Positions 7,916 through 17,762 are shown, counted from the stretch's first letter. The stretch is 64,000 bases of DNA from Streptomyces albofaciens JCM 4342 (GCF_008634025.1 NZ_PDCM01000001.1:3380501-3444500), one strand, 5' to 3'. The notes: a model not told the origin generated them from the sequence alone. Program-made: numbers and translations.

Positions 7916-9262
7916 ATGACCGCCAGTCTGCTGCTGCTTGCGGCGGCACTCGTCCTGATCCTCGCCAACGGATTCTTCGTCGCCGCCGAATTCGGCCTGG
8001 TGACCGTGGAGAAGGCGGAGGCCGAACGGGCCGCCGCCGAGGGCGACCGGCGCGCCCGCACCGTCGTCTCCGCGCTGCGCGAACTCTCCTTCCAGCTCTC
8101 CGGCACCCAGCTCGGCATCACCATCACCTCCCTGGTGGTCGGCATGCTCGCCGAGCCCGCCCTGGCCCATCTGCTGTCCGCGCCGCTGACCGCCGTGGGG
8201 CTGCCGGCCGGCGCCGTACCGGGCATCGCCGTCGTCATCGGGATGCTTTTGGCCTCCGCCGTGCAGATGGTCCTCGGCGAGCTGGTGCCCAAGAACTGGG
8301 CGGTCTCCAAGCCGCTCCAGGTCGCCCGCTTCGTCGCGGGTCCGCAGGGCGCCTTCTCGCGGTTCTTCCGCCCGGTGATCTCCCTGCTGAACACGGTCGC
8401 CAACCGGCTCGTCCGGGCCCTGGGCGTGGAGCCGACCGACGAGCTGGCCTCCGCCCGCACCCCCGGCGAACTGGTCTCGCTCGCCCACCACTCGGCCCGC
8501 GCCGGGGTGATCGAGCAGGACACCGCCGACCTGTTCGTGCGCACCCTCTCCCTCGGCGGGCTGACCGCCGAGAACGTGATGACCCCGCGGGTACGGGTCA
8601 GCGCCCTCCAGGCGTCCGCGACCGCCGAGGACGTCCTCAACCTCACCCGCGCCACCGGCCTGTCCCGCTTTCCCGTCTACCGCACCCGGCTCGACGAGGT
8701 GGTGGGCATGGTGCACCTCAAGGACGCCCTCGCGGTGCCCGAGCACGAGCGGCTGCGCACCCCCGCCGGGCGGATCGCCGTACCGCCGCTCCTGGTGCCC
8801 GAGACGCTGCCGGTGCAGCCGCTGCTGGAGCGGCTGCGCAGCGAGCAGCCGATAGCCGTGGTCGTCGACGAGTACGGCGGCACGGCGGGCGTGGTCACCC
8901 TGGAGGACATCGTCGAGGAACTGGTCGGCGAGGTCCGCGACGAGCACGACCGGGCGGCCCTGCCCGAGCTGGCGCAGGCGCCGCCCGAGGACGGCCGTCC
9001 GGCCTGGGACGCGGACGGCGGCTGCCGGGTCGACACGCTGCGCCGGATCGGCCTGGACGCGCCCGACGGCCCGTACGAGACCGTGGCCGGACTGGTCGCG
9101 CACATACTCGGGCGGGTGCCCGCCCCCGGCGACACCGCCGAGCTGGACGGCTGGCGGCTGCGGGTGCGGCTGGTGTCCCACCACCGCGCCGCACGGGTCC
9201 GGATCATACGGACGGCCGGCGCCGCCGCCCCCGCCCCGCTGCTCGCGGAGGTGGCCCGGTGA
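7916..9262 (+). CDS. CNNM/HlyC-CorC family membrane protein with CBS domains (first of pair)
   Basis: A 448-residue protein: an N-terminal DUF21/CNNM transmembrane domain (about residues 1-185, with the family signature ANGFFVAAEF and GELVPKNWAV), a CBS-domain pair (about 205-330, containing VMTPRVRVSAL and VVDEYGGTAGVVTLED) and a C-terminal CorC_HlyC domain (about 345-435). Relatives transport or sense magnesium (CorC, MpfA, CNNM) or cobalt; some are wrongly labelled hemolysins. The ATG at 7916 follows GGAGGCGGC. It overlaps the next gene by a GTGA, and the two proteins probably form a heteromer. Confidence 0.9.
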   Translation: MTASLLLLAAALVLILANGFFVAAEFGLVTVEKAEAERAAAEGDRRARTVVSALRELSFQLSGTQLGITITSLVVGMLAEPALAHLLSAPLTAVGLPAGAVPGIAVVIGMLLASAVQMVLGELVPKNWAVSKPLQVARFVAGPQGAFSRFFRPVISLLNTVANRLVRALGVEPTDELASARTPGELVSLAHHSARAGVIEQDTADLFVRTLSLGGLTAENVMTPRVRVSALQASATAEDVLNLTRATGLSRFPVYRTRLDEVVGMVHLKDALAVPEHERLRTPAGRIAVPPLLVPETLPVQPLLERLRSEQPIAVVVDEYGGTAGVVTLEDIVEELVGEVRDEHDRAALPELAQAPPEDGRPAWDADGGCRVDTLRRIGLDAPDGPYETVAGLVAHILGRVPAPGDTAELDGWRLRVRLVSHHRAARVRIIRTAGAAAPAPLLAEVAR

Positions 9263-10452
9263 GTTTCCTCCAGCTCCTGTTCGCCGCCTTCCTGGTCCTG
9301 GTCAACGGCTTCTTCGTGGGCGCCGAGTTCGCGCTCGTCTCGGTGCGCCGCAGCCAGATCGAGCCGCTGGCCACCGCGGGCTCCAAGCGGGCCCGCAAGG
9401 TGCTGCACGGCCTGGAGAACCTGCCGCAGATGATGGCGGCGGCCCAGTTCGGCATCACCGTCTGCTCCCTGACGCTCGGCGCGGTCGCCGAACCGACCGT
9501 GGCCCGCCTCCTGGAGCCCCTCTTCCACGCGGCCCACCTGCCGGAGCCGCTGATCCACCCGCTCGGCTACGTCATCGCCCTGGCCGCGGTGGTCTTCCTC
9601 CACCTGGTCATCGGCGAGATGGTGCCGAAGAACCTGGCGATGGCCGCGCCGGAGAAGACCGCGCTGTGGTTCAGTCCGGGCCTGGTCGCCTTCGCCCGCC
9701 TGTGCCGCCCGGTCACCGCCCTGCTCGGGGCGTGCGCGCGCGGTGTGCTGCGGCTGTTCCGTGTCGAGCCGAAGGACGAGGTGGAGGCGGTCTTCACGAG
9801 CGAACAGCTCACCCACCTCGTCGAGGACTCCAAGCAGGCCGGGCTGCTGGCCCCGGCCGAGCAGGAGCGCCTGTCCGACGCGCTGGAGCTGGGCAGCCGC
9901 CCGGTCACCGACGTGCTCCTGGACCCGGCCGGGCTGGTCACGGTCGGTCCGGCGGTCACCCCGCGGCAGGTCGAGGAGCTGACCGTCAAGACCGGCTACT
10001 CCCGTTTCCCGGTGTCCGCGCCCGGCGGCGCGTACATGGGCTACCTGCACGTCAAGGACGTACTGGACCTGGAGGAGGGCGACCGCGCGGTGCCGCAGCA
10101 CATCTGGCACCCGATGACGACGCTGCGCGCCGAACTCCCCCTGGACGACGCGCTGACCGCGATGCGCCGGTCCGCTTCCCACCTGGCCGCCGTCGCCGAC
10201 GCGACCGGGCGGGTGCTGGGCCTGGTCGCGCTGGAGGACGTACTGGAGAAGCTGGTGGGGGAGGTGCGCGACCCGTCGCACCGGCAGGACGATCTGCCGC
10301 CCGTGGCGGCGTTCGGCGCGCAGGGCACCCGGGTCCCCGAGGTGCCGGGGCTCTCCGAGACACCGGGGCTCTCCGAGGGGCCGGGCGACCGGCTGTCCGG
10401 GCCGCGCGGCGAGCCGGGCCCCGCCCGGGAGGACCGGGCGCTGGCGGGGTGA
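9259..10452 (+). CDS. CNNM/HlyC-CorC family membrane protein with CBS domains (second of pair)
   Basis: A 397-residue paralogue of the upstream gene, with the DUF21 domain (FLVLVNGFFVGAEFALVSV and GEMVPKNLAM), then a CBS pair (residues about 205-340). It lacks the C-terminal CorC_HlyC domain and instead ends in a Pro/Gly/Glu-rich tail in which PGLSETPGLSEGPG is a short internal repeat. The GTG start at 9259 overlaps the stop of the first gene, which fixes the start and indicates translational coupling. Paired full-length and short CNNM genes are common in actinobacteria. A shared divalent-cation transport role is likely but the ion is unknown. Confidence 0.88.
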   Translation: MSFLQLLFAAFLVLVNGFFVGAEFALVSVRRSQIEPLATAGSKRARKVLHGLENLPQMMAAAQFGITVCSLTLGAVAEPTVARLLEPLFHAAHLPEPLIHPLGYVIALAAVVFLHLVIGEMVPKNLAMAAPEKTALWFSPGLVAFARLCRPVTALLGACARGVLRLFRVEPKDEVEAVFTSEQLTHLVEDSKQAGLLAPAEQERLSDALELGSRPVTDVLLDPAGLVTVGPAVTPRQVEELTVKTGYSRFPVSAPGGAYMGYLHVKDVLDLEEGDRAVPQHIWHPMTTLRAELPLDDALTAMRRSASHLAAVADATGRVLGLVALEDVLEKLVGEVRDPSHRQDDLPPVAAFGAQGTRVPEVPGLSETPGLSEGPGDRLSGPRGEPGPAREDRALAG

Positions 10453-10471
10453 GCCGCCCGTGACGGAAGGG

Positions 10472-10500
10472 GTGAGCCCGCGGCCGGTCCGCGGGCTCAC
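10472..10500. terminator. Bidirectional terminator, 12-bp perfect stem
   Basis: GTGAGCCCGCGG (10472-10483), a 5-base loop CCGGT, and CCGCGGGCTCAC (10489-10500) form a perfect hairpin between the convergent CNNM pair and the SnoaL-like gene. It includes the original stop codon of the SnoaL-like frame. There is no T-run, so it would act as an actinobacterial I-shaped terminator. Confidence 0.75.
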
Positions 10501-10934
10501 GCCGTTTCCGGCCAGTCCCAGCCGAGCTGCGCGAACATGCCCAGGCGGTCGCTGACCGCCCGGATTTCCGTGATCTTCCCGGCCCGTACGGTGAAGATCT
10601 ATATCTGCTCCACCGCGAACCGCCGGCCGGTGGGCCGCGGCATCCGCGGGTGTGCCCCCGTGTGCACCCCGCTGACCAGCAGCCGGGCCACCACGCGGTC
10701 GCCTTCGGCGATCAGCTCGCGCGGCTCCGTCCGCACCGCGGAGAAGGCGTCGAGCTGCTGCCGGAAGCCGTCGAAGGCGGCGCCCGGCGCGTCCGGCTCG
10801 CCATGGATGATCTTGTTGTGGTCGATCACGTCCGCCGCGAGGTACGCCGGCAGATCCGCCGTCCGCCGTGCGTTGATCGCCGCGAACAGGCCGGTGACGA
10901 GCTGCTTGTTCCGGTCCGTGCGGGTCGTGTCCAT
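10497..10934 (-). pseudogene. SnoaL-like (NTF2-fold) protein with in-frame TAG
   Basis: From the ATG at 10932-10934 the frame reads MDTTRTDRNKQLVTGLFAAI and continues as a SnoaL-like polyketide-cyclase/ester-hydrolase fold protein. After 111 codons it meets TAG at 10599-10601 (+ strand CTA). The same frame then continues for 33 codons as IFTVRAGKITEIRAV and LGMFAQLGWDWPETA to a TGA at 10497, exactly the usual last strand and tail of SnoaL-like proteins (IFRVxDGKIxExW). The codon before the stop is ATA, very rare in such genomes. The product would lack the last beta-strand and is probably inactive, unless TAG is read through or the sequence is in error. It is divergent from a TetR gene that likely regulated it. 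Confidence 0.8.
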
Positions 10935-10953
10935 GCCCCGGCGCCTCTCTTTT

Positions 10954-11004
10954 CTTACGCTGTAAGTAACGAACTGCCGGGTAGAATCGCCCTTACGCCG
11001 TAAG
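10954..11004. promoter_or_regulatory. Twin TetR-type operators in a divergent promoter
   Basis: Two copies of a 13-bp dyad lie 38 bp apart: CTTACGCTGTAAG (10954-10966) and CTTACGCCGTAAG (10992-11004), each CTTAC-N3-GTAAG. For the TetR gene a -10-like TAGAAT is at 10982-10987, so its start point falls in the second dyad. On the other strand TTGACT (11007-11012) and GATTCT (10983-10988), 18 bp apart, fit a promoter for the SnoaL-like gene with the second dyad in its spacer and the first just downstream. Repression of both genes by the adjacent TetR protein is inferred from this layout. Confidence 0.7.
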
Positions 11005-11024
11005 AAAGTCAAGGAGGGGTGGAC

Positions 11025-11681
11025 GTGGCCGAGGGGCGGAAGCGGGCGCGGGGCGAACGGGCGGGGCTGTCCCGGCAGCGGGTGCTGGACGCGGCACTCG
11101 CGCTGGTCGACCGCGACGGCCTCGCCGCCCTCTCGATGCGCCGCCTCGGCGCCGACCTCGGCGTCGAGGCCATGACGCTCTATCACTACGTCCCGAACAA
11201 GGACGCGTTGCTGGACGGCCTGGTGGAGCGGGTGTTCGAGCAGGCGGCGCCGCTCACCGCCGACGGCGCGCGCTGGCGGCCCGCGCTGGAGCAGTACGCC
11301 GGGTCGCTGCGCCGCACGCTGCTGCGCCACCCCGCCGTACTGCCCCTGGCGATGAGCCGCCCCGCGGTGACGCCGCAGACCCTCGGCGCGGTGGAGAGCG
11401 GCCTGCGGATGCTCCGGGACGCCGGATTCCCGCTCGGCCGGGCGCTGGACGTACTGAACGCGCTCACCGTCTTCGTCATCGGCCACGCCGCCGTCGAAGC
11501 GGCCACCGCCCGCGTCAACGAGCAGGGCGCGCCCGGCTCAACGGCGTACCTTGCGCAGTTGGACGCGGACCGCTTCCCGCTGCTCGTGGAGGCCGGGCGG
11601 GGCGGCCACGGGGCCGACGACGCGGCGCGCTTCGATCACGCCGTACGGGCACTGCTGGCAGGCTTCGAGGGCGGGGCCTAG
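11025..11681 (+). CDS. TetR-family transcriptional regulator
   Basis: A 218-residue repressor-type protein. The helix-turn-helix is in residues about 18-60 (SRQRVLDAALALVDRDGLAALSMRRL then VEAMTLYHYVPNKDALLDGL is the canonical second and recognition helix). The rest is a helical ligand pocket of the TetR_C_1 (tetracycline-repressor-like) type. Two GTG codons are possible; 11019 is only one base from the AAGGAGG site at 11011-11017, so 11025, with a 7-base spacing, is preferred. It is divergent from the broken SnoaL-like gene, and two identical dyads in the shared promoter are its likely binding sites. The ligand is unknown. Confidence 0.9.
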   Translation: MAEGRKRARGERAGLSRQRVLDAALALVDRDGLAALSMRRLGADLGVEAMTLYHYVPNKDALLDGLVERVFEQAAPLTADGARWRPALEQYAGSLRRTLLRHPAVLPLAMSRPAVTPQTLGAVESGLRMLRDAGFPLGRALDVLNALTVFVIGHAAVEAATARVNEQGAPGSTAYLAQLDADRFPLLVEAGRGGHGADDAARFDHAVRALLAGFEGGA

Positions 11682-11711
11682 GGCGCCCGCGATGCCGGGC
11701 GCCCGGTGGCG

Positions 11712-13619
11712 TCAGAGCGGCGGCGGCATGTCCGGGCCCGGTCCGACGGCCGGGCCGCGGCCGGAGAGGACCTCGCCGTACGCCTGCATCAGGTCCGGCA
11801 GGCGCAAGGTGGCCAGGTCGTCGCGGGACGGGGTGCCGGACCAGGTGGACAGCCGCAGGTCGCGGTAGGCGCAGCTCTTCTCGTACAGGGTGCGCAGGAA
11901 GCGGCCGTTGCCCAGCTCGTCGATCCAGCCCTGCTCGACCACATGGCCGCTGATGCTGCGCAGCTCCTCCAGCGACTCCTCGTCCCAGTGGTCGCCGTTC
12001 TCGGCGGCCAGCACCTCGCCGATGGCGGTCAGCTCCGGCGGCCGGTAGCTCGGGAAGTCGACGCGCGAGGTGAAGCGGGAGGACAGGCCGGGGTTGGCGG
12101 CCAGCAGGCGGTCCATGCCCTCCGGGTAGCCGGCGAGGATGACGACGAGCCGGTCACGGTTGTCCTCGGCCCGCTTGAGCAGCACTTGCAGGGCCTCGTC
12201 GCCGTACGCGTCGCCCTTGCTGTACGCGGAGTTCGACAGGCTGTACGCCTCGTCCACGAACAGCACCCCGCCCAGCGCCGAGTCGATCAGCTCGTTCGCC
12301 TTCACGGCGGTCTGCCCCAGGAACTCGCCGACCAGGTCGGCGCGTTGTGCCTCCACGAGGTGGTCGCCGCCCAGCAGGCCGAGCGCGTAGAACACCCGGC
12401 CGAGTATCCGGGCCACGGTGGTCTTGCCCGTGCCGGAGGGCCCGGAGAAGACGAAGTGTCGTTTCGGCGGCTGCACCGGAAGGCCCTGGCCCGCCCGCAA
12501 CCGCGCCATCCGCAACTGCGCCGACAGCGCCCTGACCTGACGCTTCACCGGCTCCAGCCCGACCATCCGCTCCAGCTCGGCGAGCGCCTTCTCCAGCAGC
12601 ACCGGGTCGGACGGGCCGGCCGGCAGCTGGTCGGCGCCGCGCGGCCCGCCGAGCGCGGCCTTCTCCCGTACGGCCGGACCGGCGTCCCCCGGGGAGCCGC
12701 CCGCCAGGTCACTGTCCGGGCCCTCCGGCTCGGTCGTGGCCAGCAGCTCCCGCCCGTCCACCGGATCGAGCGGGGAGAGCGGGTCGAGATCGCCGCCCGC
12801 CTCCTGGCCGAGGCCGGAGGCGGACACGGCCGCCAGGTCGGCGCCCTCCTCCAGGCCGTCGCCCTCGGCTATGGCCGCCAGCCGGGCCGAGGTGTCCATG
12901 AACGCCGGGTCCACGCGGTGCACCGCGCGGTACAGCGGCAGCGCCGCCGCGCTGCGGCCGGTGCCCTCGTGGGCCCGGGCGAGCCAGTACCGCAGCTCCT
13001 TGCGCTGCGGCTGTTCGCTGCGGCAGCGCATCAGGGCGGCCGCCAGCAGCGGCTCGGCCTGGCCGTACATCTCCTGGCGCACCCGCGCCATGCCGCCGAA
13101 CAGTCCGGCCTCGATGCCGAGCAGCGGGTCGTCCAGCAGCGGCTCGGTATGTCGGACGAGCTGGTCCCAGTCCTTGACGAGATAGGCGCGGCAGGCGTGC
13201 AGGAAGCGCACCTGCGGGTCGGTGTCCACCGGCGGGCAGCCCGCCAACGCCTGGTCCAGCTCGGCCACATGGCGGCCGTCGAGCCAGTGCGAGGCGTGCG
13301 CCAGCAGCAGGTCGCGGCCGGTCTCCAGCACCGGCTGCACCCACCAGCCCAGCCAGTACCAGGAATTGAGCGTGCGCCGGTGCCTGGCCCGCTGTTCCCC
13401 GAAACGATCACGGTGCCGGTGCATGCGCAGCAGCGCGGTCGAGGTGTCCGCACGCAGCGCGTGCAGGCCGAGCCAGCCGTCGGCCATCGTCGGATCCATC
13501 CGCACCGCGGCCCGGAACTCCTCCTCCGCCTGCGGGTACGCGCCCACCGTGTAGGCGTCCACCGCGCGCAGCCAGGCGAGTTCGGCCGGGGCGTGTGTGC
13601 CCTGGGTGCCGAAATCCAT
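11712..13619 (-). CDS. EccA-like AAA+ ATPase with N-terminal TPR domain
   Basis: A 635-residue protein with the build of type VII secretion EccA: an N-terminal helical TPR-like domain (about residues 1-300), an acidic Pro/Gly linker (about 305-360) and a C-terminal CbbX-type AAA+ ATPase. Walker A is GPSGTGKTT, Walker B is VLFVDEAY, and an arginine-finger region follows in LSSRFTSRVDF. The start ATG at 13617-13619 follows GGGGGACGTG. No other ESX genes (EccB-E, WXG100) lie nearby, so it could be a stand-alone remodelling ATPase. A CbbX-like function on another complex cannot be ruled out. Confidence 0.85.
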   Translation of the reverse strand: MDFGTQGTHAPAELAWLRAVDAYTVGAYPQAEEEFRAAVRMDPTMADGWLGLHALRADTSTALLRMHRHRDRFGEQRARHRRTLNSWYWLGWWVQPVLETGRDLLLAHASHWLDGRHVAELDQALAGCPPVDTDPQVRFLHACRAYLVKDWDQLVRHTEPLLDDPLLGIEAGLFGGMARVRQEMYGQAEPLLAAALMRCRSEQPQRKELRYWLARAHEGTGRSAAALPLYRAVHRVDPAFMDTSARLAAIAEGDGLEEGADLAAVSASGLGQEAGGDLDPLSPLDPVDGRELLATTEPEGPDSDLAGGSPGDAGPAVREKAALGGPRGADQLPAGPSDPVLLEKALAELERMVGLEPVKRQVRALSAQLRMARLRAGQGLPVQPPKRHFVFSGPSGTGKTTVARILGRVFYALGLLGGDHLVEAQRADLVGEFLGQTAVKANELIDSALGGVLFVDEAYSLSNSAYSKGDAYGDEALQVLLKRAEDNRDRLVVILAGYPEGMDRLLAANPGLSSRFTSRVDFPSYRPPELTAIGEVLAAENGDHWDEESLEELRSISGHVVEQGWIDELGNGRFLRTLYEKSCAYRDLRLSTWSGTPSRDDLATLRLPDLMQAYGEVLSGRGPAVGPGPDMPPPL

Positions 13620-13862
13620 CACGTCCCCCACAAAACGTCCCCCGTGGTGTGCCGCCGGGCGAGTGCCAGGCCGCAGCGTGTTCGAACCGTCGTACCGTGG
13701 ACGGGCGTTGCTCGCCGTCCGGGCTCTTCGATGTGCGTCCTTCGGTGGCACGGACTCGCATCGTACCTGCGGTATCGGCGCAGGCCGAAGAGGGCGGCAG
13801 GGGGGAAGACGAGGCTCCGCGGCGCGAAGGAAGCGGTGACATAGGGTGAGGGACGGACGGCC

Positions 13863-13995
13863 TGTGCCGTGCGCCGAGCGCGCGGCACAGAACGAAGCCC
13901 CCGATCACGGGGGAACAACCGGGGGCTTCGCGTCTGCGGGCGGTCCGTCAGAACCGCACATTGAGAACGTAAGACCTGTACGCCCCCCAGGTCAA
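13863..13995 (-). promoter_or_regulatory. Promoter followed by two strong hairpins upstream of the EccA-like gene
   Basis: This is the 454-bp gap 13620-14073. On the minus strand TTGACC (13990-13995), a 17-bp spacer and TTACGT (13967-13972) resemble a promoter. Downstream of it come a perfect 10-bp stem, CGAAGCCCCC/GGGGGCTTCG (13893-13902 with 13921-13930, 18-base loop), and a 12-bp stem with one G-U pair (13863-13889, loop CGA). They could end transcription of the uridine kinase gene or attenuate the EccA-like gene. On the plus strand 13973-13993 forms GACCTG/CAGGTC with six C in the loop region. No protein gene is seen in the gap. Confidence 0.45.
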
Positions 13996-14073
13996 GCCGA
14001 GTTGAGGCAGTCGGTGGTACGCGCACGGCGACGATCTGCGTACGGCCGGTGGTTCGTCACGGACGGTGACAAT

Positions 14074-14718
14074 TCAGGGGGTACCGCCCGCCTCACCCGG
14101 CCCCGGCAGCACCTCGTACCCCTCGGCGCACCCGCGCACCAGCAGGCCGGCGTGCGGACGCGTGGGGTCCGCCGCGAAATGGGCGCGTTCCGCAGGGATC
14201 CAGTCATCCCAGAACCCTTCGAGGGCCGGTCCGTCCCGCAGCCGTCCCCGTTCCCAGGAGTGACCAGCCGTCAGGTCCATCCACAGCAGGCACGCGAGGT
14301 ACGGGCGCAGGGCGCGCCGGCCCGCGCCCACACCCTCCACGACGACGGCGTGCGCCGGTTCCAGCTCCCGGCGCGCGGTGAACTCCCTGCGCTCCCAGTC
14401 GTACACCCGGTACCGCGCGCGCTCCCCGCGCGACAGCGGCGCCAGCACCTCGGCCCGGAACCGGTCCGTCCAGGCGAACAGTTCGTCGTGGGTGGCGATG
14501 TCGTCCAGCTGGACGACCGGCGCGTGGTCCAGCGCCGCGGCCAGGTGCCGCGCGAAGGTGCTCTTCCCGGACCCGGCGTGCCCGTCCACCGCGATCAGCC
14601 GCACCGGGCCGCAGGACGGGGGCAGCGCGCGCAGCCGGGCGGCGAGGGCGTCCAGCCCGTCCGGCACGCGGGACGGCGCCGCCCCGGACGGGAACGGCCG
14701 GAACGGCTCTTGACTCAC
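14074..14718 (-). CDS. Uridine kinase-like P-loop protein
   Basis: A 214-residue protein with a P-loop DGHAGSGKST near residue 45 and the NMP-kinase-like motifs VVQLDDIATHDELFAW and YDWERREF, as in streptomycete proteins labelled uridine kinase. It would phosphorylate a nucleoside or related small molecule using ATP in the cytoplasm. The GTG at 14716-14718 is chosen because upstream sequence is low-complexity, although its ribosome site (AGGCAGC) is weak. It is alone, divergent from the C39-like peptidase. The following 341 bp (14719-15059) hold no convincing gene or strong repeat. Confidence 0.75.
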   Translation of the reverse strand: MSQEPFRPFPSGAAPSRVPDGLDALAARLRALPPSCGPVRLIAVDGHAGSGKSTFARHLAAALDHAPVVQLDDIATHDELFAWTDRFRAEVLAPLSRGERARYRVYDWERREFTARRELEPAHAVVVEGVGAGRRALRPYLACLLWMDLTAGHSWERGRLRDGPALEGFWDDWIPAERAHFAADPTRPHAGLLVRGCAEGYEVLPGPGEAGGTP

Positions 14719-15059
14719 GCTGCTGCCTGTCTGACGGGGCTGATGGAACGCGGCAAGATTACCGGTACGGGGCTTCCGGCCCGGGGGCGTCCCGGCCGCG
14801 CACCCCGCCCCGGGCGCCCCCCGGCTGCCGCAATCAGATGATCCCTTCCGCGACGCGCGACGAACCGCTGGCCGAAGGGCGTGCGCGGGGCAATAGTTGA
14901 GCCACGGCCGCCGTACGGGCAGCCCCCGGACCGCCCGTGCCCGGCCCACCGCACCGTCCGCTCCCCGCCCGACCGGCGGCCCGGCCCCACCGGCCGCCCG
15001 CCCGACCGCTCCACCGTTCCGCCGGCTCACTCCATCGCAACCGACTGGGGGACCCACCG

Positions 15060-16418
<1,359 letters not shown>

Positions 16419-16537
16419 CCCCGCCGTGCCCCTCCGCCGCCCCGCGTCCGCCGTCTACCGGTCCCGCGAAACCTGTGGCGCAATGGAACCGGCGGGGCCG
16501 ACGGGGTCCCGCGGACCGGGAGTTGGGGGAGGGGCCC

Positions 16538-17056
16538 ATGTCCGTAGCGGTGTGTTCGTTGCTCTGGGACGCGGCGAAGCACGGGGCGGGGACGCAGAAG
16601 ATCTCGTACGACAGCGACGGCTACCACCTCGTGCGCTTCCCGTACGCGGCGGACGCCGAGTCCTACGACCCGTGGAAGATGCACGATCCGGCCAACGGGG
16701 GCGGCACGCCGTCCACGTTCCCCGACGCGCGGTCGGGGCTGATCTGGCCGAGCCACGAGGGCTGGGGCGTGCTGTCCGCGATGGTGTTCTGGGACACGGA
16801 CGACCGGCCGAACGAGTACCGGGCCCGGTTCGTGCGCGATCCGCTCGGGCCCGGATACGACTCGACGGCCACCACCGACACGTGGAAGACCGGCGGCGGC
16901 CAGTACAAGACGTACATGTGGCAGCTGTTCGTCCACCGGGGCACGCCGCTCGGGCTGAAGATCTCCGCGCGCGGACCGGGGGACGCCAAGGTGCCGACCG
17001 CGATCACGCACGCGCAGTTCAAGCTGGCGATCCACACGGACGTGGTGCGGCCGTAG
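16538..17056 (+). CDS. Conserved hypothetical protein
   Basis: A 172-residue soluble protein without signal peptide or membrane segment. It is rich in Trp, Tyr, Gly and Asp (for example GLIWPSHEGWGVLSAMVFWDTDDRPNEYRAR is spread over two probable strands), which suggests a beta-sandwich or jelly-roll fold. I do not recognise a named family. The ATG at 16538 follows GGGGGAGGGG, a strong ribosome site, so the gene is probably real. It follows the peptidase by 119 bases in the same direction and is convergent with the HAD gene 10 bases away. Confidence 0.65.
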   Translation: MSVAVCSLLWDAAKHGAGTQKISYDSDGYHLVRFPYAADAESYDPWKMHDPANGGGTPSTFPDARSGLIWPSHEGWGVLSAMVFWDTDDRPNEYRARFVRDPLGPGYDSTATTDTWKTGGGQYKTYMWQLFVHRGTPLGLKISARGPGDAKVPTAITHAQFKLAIHTDVVRP

Positions 17057-17066
17057 GGGAGGCGGG

Positions 17067-17762
17067 TCAGTCGGCCAGGCCGAGCGCGGGGCGCAGGCCG
17101 TCCGGGCGCTCGGTCACCGGCACGTGGTCGACGGGCAGGTACGCGCAGCCCAGGGCCGTCGCCGCACCGTCCGCCGTCCGGTCGTCGCCCACCATCAGCA
17201 CGTCGGTGGGCGCCAGCCCCAGCTCCTCGCACGCGATCTCGAAGAGCCGCAGGTCCGGCTTCTGCATGCCGTGCTCGTACGACAGGACGTAGCTGTCGAC
17301 GAAGCGGTCGAGGCCGTGGGCGCGGAGCACCGGGCGCAGGTCCCAGCCGATGTTGCTGACCACGCCGACGCGGATACCGCGCTGCCGGAGCCCGCCCAGG
17401 ACCTCGGCGGCGTCCGGGTACGGCGCCCACGCGGCGGCGGTCTTGTGGCGCTCGTACAGCGCGTCGTACAGCCGGTCGTCGGGCAGCGGCACCTGCCGGG
17501 CGAGGCCGGTGTACAGCTCGCGGTGCCGGTCCGCGCTGCGGTCCCGGACCTCCCAGAGGGCGGCCAGGCCGGGCGGCAGCCGCTCCGGCGAGGGGCCGCC
17601 GGGCAGCGCGCCCGCCCGGCCCAGCTCCGCCGCGAGACGGACGGTCTCCGCCTCCGGGAGCCGCGTTCCGGTCTCCGCGAGCGTCGCGCGCAGCCAGCTC
17701 TCCGGCGATTCGATGCGCAGCAGCGTCCCGGAGAAGTCAAAGAGCACACCCTTGATCGTCAT
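17067..17762 (-). CDS. HAD-superfamily hydrolase
   Basis: A 231-residue haloacid-dehalogenase-like protein. Motif I is DFSGTL at residues 9-14: the nucleophile Asp9 is present, but the usual second Asp (general acid/base of phosphatases) is Ser11. Motif II is VVSNIGWD, motif III Lys is in GMQKPD, and motif IV is VGDDRTADGAA, so the fold is complete. The residue change points away from an ordinary phosphatase and toward a dehalogenase-like or phosphonatase-like reaction, or to a sluggish enzyme. The ATG at 17762 gives a start immediately before the motif. It may share a transcript with the PAP2 gene 31 bases upstream. Confidence 0.85.
   Translation of the reverse strand: MTIKGVLFDFSGTLLRIESPESWLRATLAETGTRLPEAETVRLAAELGRAGALPGGPSPERLPPGLAALWEVRDRSADRHRELYTGLARQVPLPDDRLYDALYERHKTAAAWAPYPDAAEVLGGLRQRGIRVGVVSNIGWDLRPVLRAHGLDRFVDSYVLSYEHGMQKPDLRLFEIACEELGLAPTDVLMVGDDRTADGAATALGCAYLPVDHVPVTERPDGLRPALGLAD

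Noticed and set aside
13973..13993. 6C RNA
   Set aside because: Only a single C-rich loop hairpin is seen, while 6C RNAs have two. Kept only as a comment in the finding.
13846..14841. 331-residue plus-strand frame over the uridine kinase region
   Set aside because: It has no family-like sequence and is antisense to the clear uridine kinase-like P-loop protein.
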